In this document: one piece after another, positions 33,891-42,582 of the stretch
Position numbering within the stretch: the stretch's first letter is position 1
Layout: each line of letters begins with the position of its first letter
DNA from: Thiemannella venezuelensis
GTDB lineage: Bacteria; Actinomycetota; Actinomycetes; Streptosporangiales; Streptosporangiaceae
Reading direction: 5' to 3'
Assembly: GCF_014203605.1 (NCBI RefSeq)
Contig: NZ_JACHJJ010000005.1
Coordinates: 248,001 to 312,000 of the forward strand
Length of the DNA: 64,000 nucleotides
The notes under the pieces: model-generated
Seen by the model: only the letters and a program-made list of their open reading frames with translations
Database searches by the model: none
Told to the model about the DNA's origin: nothing
Program-made: the position numbers and the translations under genes

Positions 33891-34505
33891 GTGTTCGATG
33901 TCCAGTTCTTCGTCGAGGCGTTCGTCACGATGTTCGTCATCATGGACCCGCCCGGCGTCATCCCCCTCTTCCTGGCCTACACCGGCGGCAGGGGGGCGGC
34001 GGAGCGCAGGAGGGTCGCCTGGCAGGCGCCCATCGTCGCGTTCTGCCTCATCGTGGTCTTCGCGGTGTTCGGCCAGGCGATCCTCGGATACCTGCACGTC
34101 GAGGTGCCCGCCATGCAGATCGCGGGCGGCCTGCTGCTCCTGCTGGTCGCCCTCCAGCTGCTGACCGGGGAGACCGAGCCGCCGGCCGGGAGCATGAAGT
34201 CGAACGTGAACGTCGCGCTCGTCCCGCTCGGCACCCCCCTGCTCGCCGGGCCCGGCGCGATCGTGGCGACGATCGTCTTCGCCCAGCAGGCGGAGGCCAA
34301 GAGCGGCGGCATCCTGGCCCTGGCCATGGCCATCGCGGCCGTGCACATCCTGCTCTGGGTGTTCATGCGGTTCTCGGTGGGGATCGTCCGGGTCATCAAG
34401 GAGAACGGCATCGAACTCGTCACCCGCATCGCGGGCCTGCTCCTGTCGGCCCTCGCCGTACAGCTCATCATCACCGCCGTCCGCACGCTCGTCGCGACCG
34501 GGTGA
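33891..34505 (+). CDS. MarC family integral membrane protein
   Basis: A 204-residue protein with six membrane helices. It has the MarC/UPF0056 features FVIMDPPGVIPLFLAYTGG and VPLGTPLLAGPGAIVATIV. Despite the name, the family is not established as a multidrug exporter; its transport role is unclear. The GTG at 33891 follows GGGGGGA, 40 bases after the DUF6758 stop, so the two may be co-transcribed. Confidence 0.88.
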   Translation: MFDVQFFVEAFVTMFVIMDPPGVIPLFLAYTGGRGAAERRRVAWQAPIVAFCLIVVFAVFGQAILGYLHVEVPAMQIAGGLLLLLVALQLLTGETEPPAGSMKSNVNVALVPLGTPLLAGPGAIVATIVFAQQAEAKSGGILALAMAIAAVHILLWVFMRFSVGIVRVIKENGIELVTRIAGLLLSALAVQLIITAVRTLVATG

Positions 34506-34585
34506 CCGGCATCCGCACATGCGCCGGGACCGGACGGGCCGTGATGCGCAGCATCGCCGTTAATGGGGCAGTAAGGTTCTGAGTC

Positions 34586-35299
34586 GTGACAGCGCGTATC
34601 GAGCGAGTGGTGACCGAGGGCGTCGTCGATGTCGACGGCGTCGAGCACAAGGTCGAGAGCAACACCTGGATCGTGGGTGACGATGAGGAGGTCATCGTCA
34701 TCGACCCCGCGCGTGACGCGGAGAAGATCCTGGAGCAGGTCGGCGAGCGGGAGGTGCTCGCCGTCATCTGCACCAGCGGCCTGCCCGACCACGTCGGCGC
34801 GGCCATCGAGGTGGCGGCGCGGGACGAGGCGGTGGTCGCCATGCATCCCAAGGACAAGCCGCTGTGGCGGCGGACCTGGCCCGACACCTGGCCGGACATC
34901 GAGCTGGAGGACGAGGGCGTGTTCGCCGTCGCCGACGTCGAGCTGGAGGTCATGACCACCCCCGGCGTCACGCACGGCTCCATCTCGCTCTACAGCGAGG
35001 ACCTGGACGCCGTCTTCACCGGCAAGACGCTGCTGGCCGACGGCCCCGGCAAGCTCGAGGGCGAGTACCCCGCCCTGGCCGACCAGCTCTCCACGATCGG
35101 CGGGCGGCTGTTCACCCTGCGCCACAGCACCCGCGTGCTGCCCGCGCACGGCGAGGAGACGGTCATCGGCGAGCTGGAGCCGAAGTTCGACTCCTGGCTG
35201 TCCGGCTCGCTGACCGGCGGCTCCGCCGCCGCGGACGAGGGCCCGCTGACCGACGGGACGCGCGCCGCGGGGATCCGGCTGAACACCGACGGCGACTAG
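34586..35299 (+). CDS. metallo-beta-lactamase-fold protein with degenerate metal site
   Basis: A 237-residue protein with the overall MBL pattern: early strands (NTWIVGDDEEVIVIDPARD), the metal loop, FTG-x-TL and a final HG. However the H-x-H-x-D-H motif reads S64-x-L66-x-D68-H69 (TSGLPDHVG), the middle histidine of PGHTPG is Val128 (PGVTHG), and the bridging Asp of FTGDTL is Lys147 (FTGKTL). Only D68, H69 and H188 remain. It should not bind the usual dinuclear zinc and may be a pseudoenzyme or use different chemistry. It is followed six bases later by the nuclease gene. Confidence 0.85.
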   Translation: MTARIERVVTEGVVDVDGVEHKVESNTWIVGDDEEVIVIDPARDAEKILEQVGEREVLAVICTSGLPDHVGAAIEVAARDEAVVAMHPKDKPLWRRTWPDTWPDIELEDEGVFAVADVELEVMTTPGVTHGSISLYSEDLDAVFTGKTLLADGPGKLEGEYPALADQLSTIGGRLFTLRHSTRVLPAHGEETVIGELEPKFDSWLSGSLTGGSAAADEGPLTDGTRAAGIRLNTDGD

Positions 35300-35305
35300 C
35301 CCTCG

Positions 35306-36238
35306 ATGGACCAGCTCCCCCTGGAGGGAATGCCGCGGCGGCTGTACGCATGCACGCCGTCGCGGTTGAACACCTGGCTGGACTGCCCCCGGCGCTACCG
35401 GTTCACCTACCTGGACCGGCCGGCCCCGCAGCGGGGGCCGCGGTGGGCGCACAACAGCGTGGGCGTGAGCGTGCACAACGCCCTGGCCGCCTGGTGGCGG
35501 GAGCCGTACGACCGGCGCACTCCGGCGGTGGCGGGCGTCCTGCTCGCGAACGGGTGGATCGGCGACGGGTTCCGCGACGCCGAGCAGTCGTCCGCCTGGC
35601 GCGACCGGGCGCGGGAGATGGTCTCCGGGTACGCCGCGACCCTCGACCCCTCCGACGAGCCCGTCGGCGTCGAGCGGACCGTGGCGACCCGGACCTCCGT
35701 CCTGGCCCTGTCCGGCCGGGTCGACCGGCTCGACCGGCGGGGCGGGGAACTGGTCGTGGTGGACTACAAGACCGGGCGCCGCCCGCCGGTCGACGACGAC
35801 GCCAGGTCCTCGCTGGCGCTGGCCGTCTACGCCATCGCCTCCGCCCGCATGCTGCGCCGCCCGTGCCGGAGGGTGGAGCTGCACCACCTGCCGAGCGGCT
35901 CGGTCACGGCGTGGGAGCACACCGACGAGTCCCTCGCCCGACACCTGGGCCGCGCCGAGGAGATCGGGAGCGAGGCCGCCGAGGCCGACGAGGGCTACCG
36001 GGCCTGGGCCGGCGCCGCGGGCCGGGACTCCGGCGGGGCGGGGGGCTCCCGCCCGAGATCCGGTGCGGCGGGCGGCCCGGGCGCCGACCGGGTGCCGCCG
36101 GCCGTCCCGCCGGAGATCGACGCGCTCTTCGCGCCGCGCACCGGTCCGCTCTGCTCCTGGTGCGACTTCCGCCGCCACTGCCCCGACGGTCAGGCCGCGG
36201 CCCCCGACAAGGCTCCCTGGGACGGCCTGGCCGGTTGA
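35306..36238 (+). CDS. RecB-like PD-(D/E)XK nuclease with Fe-S cysteines
   Basis: A 310-residue stand-alone nuclease of the RecB/Cas4-like type. The active site is visible as GRVDRLDRR followed by ELVVVDYKTGRRP (Asp and the D-x-K pair, about residues 131-158). Four cysteines are placed like the Fe-S cluster of AddB/Cas4 proteins: CPRRYR near residue 29 and CSWCDFRRHC near 278-287. It probably takes part in DNA repair or processing. The ATG is six bases after the MBL-fold gene, so they are likely co-transcribed. Confidence 0.85.
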   Translation: MDQLPLEGMPRRLYACTPSRLNTWLDCPRRYRFTYLDRPAPQRGPRWAHNSVGVSVHNALAAWWREPYDRRTPAVAGVLLANGWIGDGFRDAEQSSAWRDRAREMVSGYAATLDPSDEPVGVERTVATRTSVLALSGRVDRLDRRGGELVVVDYKTGRRPPVDDDARSSLALAVYAIASARMLRRPCRRVELHHLPSGSVTAWEHTDESLARHLGRAEEIGSEAAEADEGYRAWAGAAGRDSGGAGGSRPRSGAAGGPGADRVPPAVPPEIDALFAPRTGPLCSWCDFRRHCPDGQAAAPDKAPWDGLAG

Positions 36239-36272
36239 GGGGCCCCTCCGGGGGTCCCCCGGCGTGCCCGGG

Positions 36273-37190
36273 TCAAGCGGCCTTCGCGGCGCCCGCGGGC
36301 CAGCGGCGGGGGTCGGTCAGGCCCTTGAGCCCCCGGCTCACGTCGTAGCCGGCCGCCTCCAGCCGCTCCCGCGACGCGGCGAGCATCTCGCGGGTGTACG
36401 GCATGAACGCGCGGTCGTGGACGGGCTCGGGGACCGAGTTCATGCCCAGCCGGAACGCCCTCAGCGCCGCGGTCACCGTGGCGCGCGGCACCTCGGGCAG
36501 CACGCCGTACAACCGCCTGGCCCAGTGCGGCAGCGAGTAGTAGCACAGCGCGCCGAACGGGAAGTAGGCCGGTTTGCCGGGGTTGAGCATGCGCAGCTCG
36601 GCGGGCAGGCGCGGCCACAGGAGGAAGCGGACGGTGGCGGCGGCCTCGGGGGTGACCTTCAGCCTGGGCCTGACCTGTGTGAAGTAGGCGTCCATCTCGG
36701 CGAGCGAGCCCGGCACGTCCTCCGCGTGCAGGCCCACGTAGGAGGCGCTGCGGCGCTGCTCGGCCAGGTAGCGGTCCGCCTGGCGGTCGGTCAGCCCGAG
36801 GCCCGCCCGGCGCGCCACCGACAGGTAGGACGAGACCTCGGCGCAGTGCACCCAGAGCAGGAGCTCCGGGTCGTCCACGCGGTGGATCCGTCCGGTGTCG
36901 GGATCGTCGATGCGCAGGGTCCGGTGGATGCCCCGGACCCTGCGGCCGATCTCGTCGGCCTCCGCCGGGCTGCCGAAGGTCACCCGGCCCACGAAGTCGG
37001 CGGTACGGCGCAGCCGTCCGAACGGGTCCTCCTGGAAGTTGGAGTTCTGCCAGACGCCCCGCATCGCGAGGGGGTGCAGTGCCTGGAGCATCAGGCCCCG
37101 GACTCCGCCTATCCACATGGAACGGTCGATGTGCACCAGCCAGGTCGCGGTGTGCGGGGGCTGGACCACGATGTCGTCGATGCTCTCCAT
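36273..37190 (-). CDS. MpaB/DUF2236-type oxygenase
   Basis: A 305-residue protein of the DUF2236 family, which includes the haem-dependent rubber oxygenase Lcp and fungal MpaB. Typical elements are LMLQALHPLAMRGVWQNSNF, DPFGRLRRTADFV, the HCAEV segment and RTLRIDDPDTGRIHR. Histidines in LHP and WVHCAE are haem-ligand candidates. The substrate is unknown. The ATG at 37190 is preferred; an ATG eight codons upstream is possible, and neither has a clear ribosome-binding site. Confidence 0.85.
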   Translation of the reverse strand: MESIDDIVVQPPHTATWLVHIDRSMWIGGVRGLMLQALHPLAMRGVWQNSNFQEDPFGRLRRTADFVGRVTFGSPAEADEIGRRVRGIHRTLRIDDPDTGRIHRVDDPELLLWVHCAEVSSYLSVARRAGLGLTDRQADRYLAEQRRSASYVGLHAEDVPGSLAEMDAYFTQVRPRLKVTPEAAATVRFLLWPRLPAELRMLNPGKPAYFPFGALCYYSLPHWARRLYGVLPEVPRATVTAALRAFRLGMNSVPEPVHDRAFMPYTREMLAASRERLEAAGYDVSRGLKGLTDPRRWPAGAAKAA

Positions 37191-37323
37191 AGTAAGTAGA
37201 TGGTTACACACCATTCGACGGGTCGTCCAACAGGGGTGGGCGGAGTGCTTGCGGCGCAGGTGGGCGGCGCGCCGGCGGGACCGGCCGGGAACGGGCGGGC
37301 GGGGTGCCCGCCCGGGGCGGGCC

Positions 37324-38196
37324 TCAGCTCAGCAGCCGGGCCTCGGCGGCGTTCCAGAACCGGGTGAGGGCGGCGGCCGTGGTCTCCGGGGCCTCCACGG
37401 CGGGAGAGTGGACCGCGCCGGGGACGACCACGCACTCGGCGTCCAGCCGCAGGGCCATCTCGGCCTGCATCGCGGGCGGCCAGCCGTCGTCGTGCTCGCC
37501 GTACAGCACCAGGGTGTCCACCTCGACCTGGGTGAGCTCGTCGCACCGGTCGGGGGCGGAGAGCACCTGCCGGGTCATGGCGGCCATGCCGACGGGCGAG
37601 TTGGAGAACAGCCGCTTGCGCAGGAACGCCACGATCTCGTCGGGCACCCCGGCGGCCAGCGCCTCCGGCTCCATCCGGTTGTGCCACAGGTGCTCCATGC
37701 CGAGCTCGGGCAGCTCCGTGAGCATGGCCCGGCCGAAGCGCTCGCGCGGGCCGACGATCGCCGCGGGGCCCGAGCTCATCAGCGTGTAGGACGCGAACTT
37801 GGTGCGGCCGTCGATCACCGCCTCCCGGGTGACCAGCCCGCCGAAGGAGTGGCCGACCAGGTGGACGGGCTCGCCCTCGCCGATCGTCTGCGCGAGGAGG
37901 TCGACGTCGTTGCCGAGCGCCTCGCAGGTGTAGGCCTCGGGGTCGTCGGGGCCGCCCGTCTCGAACTGGCCGCGCATGTCGACCGCGATGACCCGGCGGC
38001 CGGACTGGGCGAGCGTCTGCAGGACCGCGATGAAGTCCTCCTTGCTGCCGGTGAGACCGGGGACCAGCAGGGCGGGCCAGCGCTCGGGGACGCCGCTGAC
38101 GGGCAGCGCCTCCAGCGCGGCGAAGGAGCCCGCCGACGTGTCGATCGAGGCCGGGCGGACGCCAGGAGGCAGGGTCAGAAATCGCGGCGTACTCAC
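37324..38196 (-). CDS. alpha/beta hydrolase
   Basis: A 290-residue alpha/beta hydrolase. The nucleophile elbow is GHSFGG (Ser about 117), the acid is in GEHDDGW and the catalytic His in GAVHSPAVE. The oxyanion segment is LVPGLTGSKEDF. The substrate is not predictable. The GTG start at 38196 has no Shine-Dalgarno sequence; a TATCGT about eight bases upstream could make it leaderless. Confidence 0.87.
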   Translation of the reverse strand: MSTPRFLTLPPGVRPASIDTSAGSFAALEALPVSGVPERWPALLVPGLTGSKEDFIAVLQTLAQSGRRVIAVDMRGQFETGGPDDPEAYTCEALGNDVDLLAQTIGEGEPVHLVGHSFGGLVTREAVIDGRTKFASYTLMSSGPAAIVGPRERFGRAMLTELPELGMEHLWHNRMEPEALAAGVPDEIVAFLRKRLFSNSPVGMAAMTRQVLSAPDRCDELTQVEVDTLVLYGEHDDGWPPAMQAEMALRLDAECVVVPGAVHSPAVEAPETTAAALTRFWNAAEARLLS

Positions 38197-38250
38197 GTGA
38201 GACCACGATACCTCTATGACCGGGATGGCTCGGTGTCTGAAGGAGGACGA

Positions 38251-38288
38251 CGGAAGGGGCCCCGCCCCTGCGGGCGGAGCCCCTTCCG
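38251..38288. terminator. terminator hairpin downstream of the DEAD-box helicase
   Basis: CGGAAGGGGC (38251-38260) and GCCCCTTCCG (38279-38288) form a perfect 10-bp stem enclosing an inner stem CCGCCC/GGGCGG. It lies 12 bases after the helicase stop. No T-run is present. Confidence 0.7.
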
Positions 38289-38299
38289 CGCTGGTACGG

Positions 38300-40201
38300 C
38301 TAGTTCGGGCGCCGCGGGCTCCGCTGGGCCCTGGGCTGGGGCCGGCGGCGGTTCTGGATGCGCTCGGAGGCCGCCGAGGGGGCGATCTCGTCGTCGTCCG
38401 TCGCCAGGTCCGGCGACTGGAAGATGACCGTGAACGGGCTGGCCGGAATGATCTTCTCCGGCTGGGGCCGGGGCGCCTCCGGCGCGGGCTCGTCGTCCCG
38501 GGCCGGGCTGCCGGCCGCCACCGGCTCGCCGAGACCGGCCTCGGGGTTGAGCCCGGTCCTGCGGGTACGGCCGCGCCGGGGCGCGGGCTCGTCGTTGCTC
38601 GGTGCCACGTCCGCCTCCACCGGAGGAAGTTCGACGACTTCTACGACAGGGTCCTGGATCCGCCCGGCCTCGACCGGCGCCGGGGTCTCCTCGGTGACAC
38701 GGCCGCCGCGGGTGCGGCGGCTCCTGGTCTCCTGGGCGGGACGGCGCTCCGCCTCCTCCGCGAGAGGGGCCGGCGTGACCGCGGCCTCCTCCTGCACGGC
38801 CTCTTCCTGCACGGCCTCTTCCTGCACGGCCTCCGCGCTCCGGCCGCCGCGGGTGCGGCGGCGCTCGCGGGGGGCGCGGGCGGGCCGCTCGCGGCGCTCC
38901 TCGCGGTCCTCGTCACGGCCGCGGCGGGAACCGCGCGAGCGGACGCGGCCGGTCTCGCCGAGGTCCTCGACCTCTTCGGCGGCCAGGCCCGCGCGGGACC
39001 GGTTGGCCCGCGGCAGCACACCCCTGGTGCCCTCGGGGATGCCCAGGTCGCTGTAGATGTGCGGGGAGGTCGAGTAGGTCTCGGCGGGGTCGGCGAAGGA
39101 AAGCGAGAGCGCGTTGTTGATGACCTTCCAGCGGGTGAGGTCCTCCCACTCCACGAAGGTCACCGCGACGCCGGTACGGCCCGCACGGCCGGTGCGGCCG
39201 ATCCGGTGCACGTAGGCCTTCTCGTCCTGCGGGCAGTCGTAGTTGACGACGTGGGTGACGTCGTCGACGTCGATGCCGCGCGCCGCGACGTCGGTCGCGA
39301 CGAGCACGTCGATCTTGCCGTTGCGGAAGGCCCGCAGGGCCTGCTCGCGCTGGCCCTGGCCAAGGTCTCCGTGGACGGCCGCGGCCGCGAACCCGCGCTC
39401 CTTGAGCTGCTCCACGACCATGTCGCAGGCGCGCTTGGTCTCGCAGAAGACCATCGTGAGACCGCGGCCCTCGCACTGCAGGAGGCGCCCCAGGATCTCG
39501 ATCTTGTCCATCCGGTGCGTGCGCCAGACGAACTGCGTGGTCTGCGGGGTCGCCTCCGCCTCGGCGTCGTTGGTCTCGGCCCGCACGTGGGTGGGGCGGT
39601 TGAGGTAGCGGCGGGACAGGGCGACGATCTCGCCCGGCAGGGTGGCGGAGAACAGCATCGTCTGCCGCTCGGCCGGGACGAGCTTGATGATGCGCTCGAT
39701 GTCGGGCAGGAAGCCCAGGTCGAGCATGCGGTCGGCCTCGTCCAGGACGAGCATGGCGATCTGGCTCAGGTCGAGGTGCTTCTGCTTGACCAGGTCGAGC
39801 AGGCGGCCCGGGGTGCCGACGATGACGTCGACGCCCTGCTGGAGCGCCTCGATCTGGGGCTCGTAGGCACGCCCGCCGTACACGGTGAGGATGCGGGAAC
39901 CGAGCTTGCCGGCGGCCGTGACCAGGTCCTCGGTGACCTGGAGGGCCAGCTCGCGGGTGGGCACGACGACCAGCCCGCGCGGCTTCTTCCGGTTCTTCCT
40001 GGGCTTGCCGACACGCTGGAGCATCGCCACGCCGAAGGCGTAGGTCTTGCCGGTGCCGGTGCGCGCCTGGCCGATGATGTCCTGGCCGCCGAGGGCCAGA
40101 GGGAGCGCCATCTCCTGGATGGGGAACGGCGCGGTGATGCCCTCGGTCTCGAGGGCGTCGGCGATCTCTGGTGTGACTCCGAGGTCTCGGAAGGTCGTCA
40201 G
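38300..40201 (-). CDS. rhlE: DEAD-box ATP-dependent RNA helicase, probable CTG start
   Basis: A 633-residue helicase if translation begins at the CTG at 40201. Motifs in order: Q motif (TFRDLGVTPEI ... PFPIQ, residues 3-29), Walker A ARTGTGKT (about 46-53), VVPTRELA, DEAD in LVLDEADRML, SAT in LFSATLPG, and the RecA2 motifs VLVATDVAARGIDV and HRIGRTGRAG. The last 250 residues are a disordered, Arg/Glu-rich tail. The first ATG/GTG/TTG in frame is at 40111, which would delete the Q motif. In-frame sequence is open to a stop at 40298-40300. The name rests on similarity and position to Rv3211. Confidence 0.88.
   Translation of the reverse strand: MTTFRDLGVTPEIADALETEGITAPFPIQEMALPLALGGQDIIGQARTGTGKTYAFGVAMLQRVGKPRKNRKKPRGLVVVPTRELALQVTEDLVTAAGKLGSRILTVYGGRAYEPQIEALQQGVDVIVGTPGRLLDLVKQKHLDLSQIAMLVLDEADRMLDLGFLPDIERIIKLVPAERQTMLFSATLPGEIVALSRRYLNRPTHVRAETNDAEAEATPQTTQFVWRTHRMDKIEILGRLLQCEGRGLTMVFCETKRACDMVVEQLKERGFAAAAVHGDLGQGQREQALRAFRNGKIDVLVATDVAARGIDVDDVTHVVNYDCPQDEKAYVHRIGRTGRAGRTGVAVTFVEWEDLTRWKVINNALSLSFADPAETYSTSPHIYSDLGIPEGTRGVLPRANRSRAGLAAEEVEDLGETGRVRSRGSRRGRDEDREERRERPARAPRERRRTRGGRSAEAVQEEAVQEEAVQEEAAVTPAPLAEEAERRPAQETRSRRTRGGRVTEETPAPVEAGRIQDPVVEVVELPPVEADVAPSNDEPAPRRGRTRRTGLNPEAGLGEPVAAGSPARDDEPAPEAPRPQPEKIIPASPFTVIFQSPDLATDDDEIAPSAASERIQNRRRPQPRAQRSPRRPN
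38783..38827. repeat. 15-bp tandem repeat in the helicase tail
   Basis: Three adjacent 15-bp units (GGCCTCTTCCTGCAC, one with CTCCTC) encode repeated EAVQE pentads on the minus strand in the disordered C-terminal tail of the DEAD-box protein. Confidence 0.8.
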
Positions 40202-40536
40202 CTTGGGCCTGCCTAAGTCTCCGTTGAAGGCAGTCCTGCCGGGACCGCGGGCGAAAAGATCTCCCCGTGCCGGGTCCTCGCGGAAGGGCCAGCCCTCTCA
40301 TGTCATCAACGACCGCTGCGGCGTCACGCCGACTTTTGGGGGCGTCCGAGGGCGGGTCCCCCCGGATTAACACAGTGCGGTCGCACTTTCACAGATGAGT
40401 GTACCCGATACCACAACGGGGAATCGATTTCTCGGCATTCCCGCTGAATCCCCTGGCCATTCTGCCGCCCGCCCCGTGCGCGGCGGGTCGCCGGCCCTGC
40501 GGAGACGCCGGGCCCCGCCGCTCGTAAGCTGCGCTC
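40202..40536. other. 335-bp region between helicase and ferritin-like gene
   Basis: It holds the divergent promoters of the helicase (minus) and the ferritin-like gene (plus). No gene is supported apart from the open frame leading into the helicase up to the stop at 40300. A small palindrome AGTGCG-GT-CGCACT lies at 40374-40387 near an AT-rich GATTAACACA, a candidate promoter or operator. Long leaders before DEAD-box genes are often regulatory. Confidence 0.5.
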
Positions 40537-41184
40537 ATGAGTGATTCCTCTCCCGGCGTCGTCGACCTTCTCGGCGTCCTGGCGTATGCCGAGCTGACGG
40601 CGTTCCTCCGCCTCGCGGAGGACGCCGCACGCCACGCTCCGACGCTCACCGACCGGGCCGCACTCGGCGATCTCGCGGCGGCCGAGTACGCGCACTTCCG
40701 CCTGCTCCGCGACCGGCTCGCCTCGCTCGGTGCGGACCCGGAGGAGGCGATGGCCCCGTTCGCCGGGCCGCTGGACGGCTGGCACGAGCAGACCGCGCCG
40801 GGGGACTGGCTGGAGGTCCTGGTCAAGGCGTACGTCGGCACCGGTATCGCGCTCGACTTCTACCGCGAGGCCGCGGCCCGCGTGGACGAGGAGACACGGC
40901 GGCTGGTCGAGGAGGTCCTCGCCGACGAGGGGCGCTCCCAGTTCGCGGTGGAGCGGGTCAGCATGGCGATCAAGGAGGACCCGAAGCTGAGCGGGCGGCT
41001 GGCGCTGTGGGCCAGGCGGATGGTCGGCGAGGCGCTGAGCCAGGGACAGCACGTGGCCGCCGCGCGGCCGGAGCTGGCCGCACTGCTGGTGAGCGCGGAG
41101 GAGGACATCGCCCGGATGTTCACCCGGCTGACCGAGGCGCACGGCAGGCGCATGGAGGCGCTGGGCCTGACCCCCGGACCCTGA
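40537..41184 (+). CDS. ferritin-like fold protein (MiaE-like, Rv3210c type)
   Basis: A 215-residue all-helical protein with the pattern of a di-iron ferritin-like fold. Candidate ligands are spread over four helices: AYAELTAFLRLAED, LAAAEYAHFRLLRDRL, DEETRRLVEEVLADEG and SAEEDIARMFTRLTEAHGRR. Its nearest characterised relatives are MiaE-type tRNA hydroxylases, but the mycobacterial and streptomycete homologues are uncharacterised. Its position next to the DEAD-box helicase is conserved. Confidence 0.8.
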   Translation: MSDSSPGVVDLLGVLAYAELTAFLRLAEDAARHAPTLTDRAALGDLAAAEYAHFRLLRDRLASLGADPEEAMAPFAGPLDGWHEQTAPGDWLEVLVKAYVGTGIALDFYREAAARVDEETRRLVEEVLADEGRSQFAVERVSMAIKEDPKLSGRLALWARRMVGEALSQGQHVAAARPELAALLVSAEEDIARMFTRLTEAHGRRMEALGLTPGP

Positions 41185-41209
41185 CGCTCCGGGGTCCCGG
41201 CCCCGGTCC

Positions 41210-41370
41210 GGGAGAACCGGTCTGCTGATCGGGCGGCGTGGAGGCGGTCAACGGTTGTACGGTGCGAGACATGAGGGCCTCGCGCCGCTACGGCAGTTCC
41301 TTGACGAGATGTGGGCCGAATCGCTGGGCTTCGCGCGCAGTGCTGCGAAGGGGGAGCGCGGGCTGCCCGG
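41210..41370 (+). pseudogene. remnant of an ArsR-family regulator (C-terminal piece)
   Basis: In the frame containing the TTG at 41255 the translation reads LLIGRRGGGQRLYGARHEGL then APLRQFLDEMWAESLGFARS. This matches the wing and C-terminal helix of ArsR-type regulators (GLLTGRREGRERLYR...GLAPLRxFLDE-W). Nothing before about 41215 or after about 41370 continues the similarity, and there is no start codon or ribosome-binding site. It looks like a decayed gene end left between the ferritin-like and DUF3107 genes. Confidence 0.5.
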
Positions 41371-41470
41371 CCACCGAGCCGGGACGGGACACCGCCCACG
41401 GGGTCCGCCGGACCCCCCGCCCGCGCGGTTGCGGACTCGGCGGACGGGGCGAGTGCCCGGGCGGCGAAGA

Positions 41471-41701
41471 CTAGAGGGTGCCGCCGAAACCGACCGGGCG
41501 GGCCTCCTCCTCGCCGATCTCGATGAAACCGAGCGAGGCGATCGGGACGAGGACCTTGCGGCCCTTGACGTCGGTGAGGGAGAAGATCCCCCGGTCGGCG
41601 GAGAGGGCCTTGCCGAGCTCCTCCTCCACCTGCTCGGACGAGAGGTCGGTCTCCACTACGAGCTCGCGGTGCACGGACCGCACGCCGATCTTGACTTCCA
41701 C
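41471..41701 (-). CDS. DUF3107 family protein
   Basis: A 76-residue actinobacterial protein of the family that includes mycobacterial TB9.4 (Rv3208A). It reads VEVKIGVRSVHRELVVETDL followed by a helix and GRKVLVPIASLGFIEIGEEE. No biochemical role is established. The GTG at 41701 is preceded by AGGGGACA. It lies downstream of a TetR gene on the same strand, matching the Rv3208-Rv3208A neighbourhood. Confidence 0.88.
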   Translation of the reverse strand: MEVKIGVRSVHRELVVETDLSSEQVEEELGKALSADRGIFSLTDVKGRKVLVPIASLGFIEIGEEEARPVGFGGTL

Positions 41702-41837
41702 GGTGTCCCCTTTCGATGAGGGCTGCCGTCCCATCGTGACCCCATCGGGGATCTGACGCGCCGGTTGATCGCGTCAAGCGAACAGGAACACCGCGGGCCC
41801 GGGCGGATCGCCGGGCCGTGCCGCGAGCCGCCGGCCG

Positions 41838-42458
41838 TCAGCTCGTGCGGGGGAAGCCGGAGATGCCGCGCCAGGCCAGGCGGGCCATGAGCTGGGTGGC
41901 GGCGTCCTTCGGGATGGAGCCGGTGCTGCTGATCCAGTAGCGGGCGCTGACCTCGGCCATGCCGACCAGGCCGACGCCGAGGAGGCGGGCCTCGTCGCTG
42001 GAGCAGCCGGTGTCCTCCTGGATGACGTGGCTGATCATCTCCGCGCTCTCGCGGAGGTTGCGCTCGATGCGCTGGCGGACCTGGGCGACGTTGCGCAGGT
42101 CGGACTCGAAGACGAGGCGGAACGCCTCGCCCTGGCCGGAGACGAAGTCGAAGAAGGCGCCGATCGCGGCCTGGACGCGCTGCTTGTTGTCCGTGGTGGA
42201 GGCGAGGGCGTCCCGGCAGCGGGTGATCATGTCGTCCACGTGCAGGTCGAGCAGGGCGAGGTAGAGCTCCTGCTTGCCGGGGAAGTGCTGGTAGAGGACC
42301 GGCTTGCTGACCCCGGCCCGCTCGGCGATCTCGTCCATCGCGGCCGCGTGGTATCCGTTCTCCACGAACACCTCCTGCGCCGCACTGAGCAGCTGGCGGC
42401 GGCGGGCCATCCGGGGCAGCCGGGTGCCCCGGGGCTTGGCGTCCGGGGTAGCGGTCAC
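41838..42458 (-). CDS. TetR family transcriptional regulator
   Basis: A 206-residue TetR regulator. The helix-turn-helix is visible in RRQLLSAAQEVFVENGYHAA and MDEIAERAGVSKPVLYQHFP, followed by a TetR C-terminal ligand domain. It resembles Rv3208, which precedes DUF3107 in mycobacteria and has been linked to energy and acetyl-CoA homeostasis there. The GTG at 42458 follows AAGGAGA; the longer frame from 42545 is rejected because it lacks such a site. Confidence 0.9.
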   Translation of the reverse strand: MTATPDAKPRGTRLPRMARRRQLLSAAQEVFVENGYHAAAMDEIAERAGVSKPVLYQHFPGKQELYLALLDLHVDDMITRCRDALASTTDNKQRVQAAIGAFFDFVSGQGEAFRLVFESDLRNVAQVRQRIERNLRESAEMISHVIQEDTGCSSDEARLLGVGLVGMAEVSARYWISSTGSIPKDAATQLMARLAWRGISGFPRTS

Positions 42459-42582
42459 GGCGGTCTCCTTGCGGGATGCTCCTATGAGCGCCCGGGGCAT
42501 CCCACCCGGCCGCCGCTGGCTGCGCGCGGCCCGGTCGGCGGGCACTCTACGTCTCGGGCCATCCTACGCGCGGGTAACCAGG

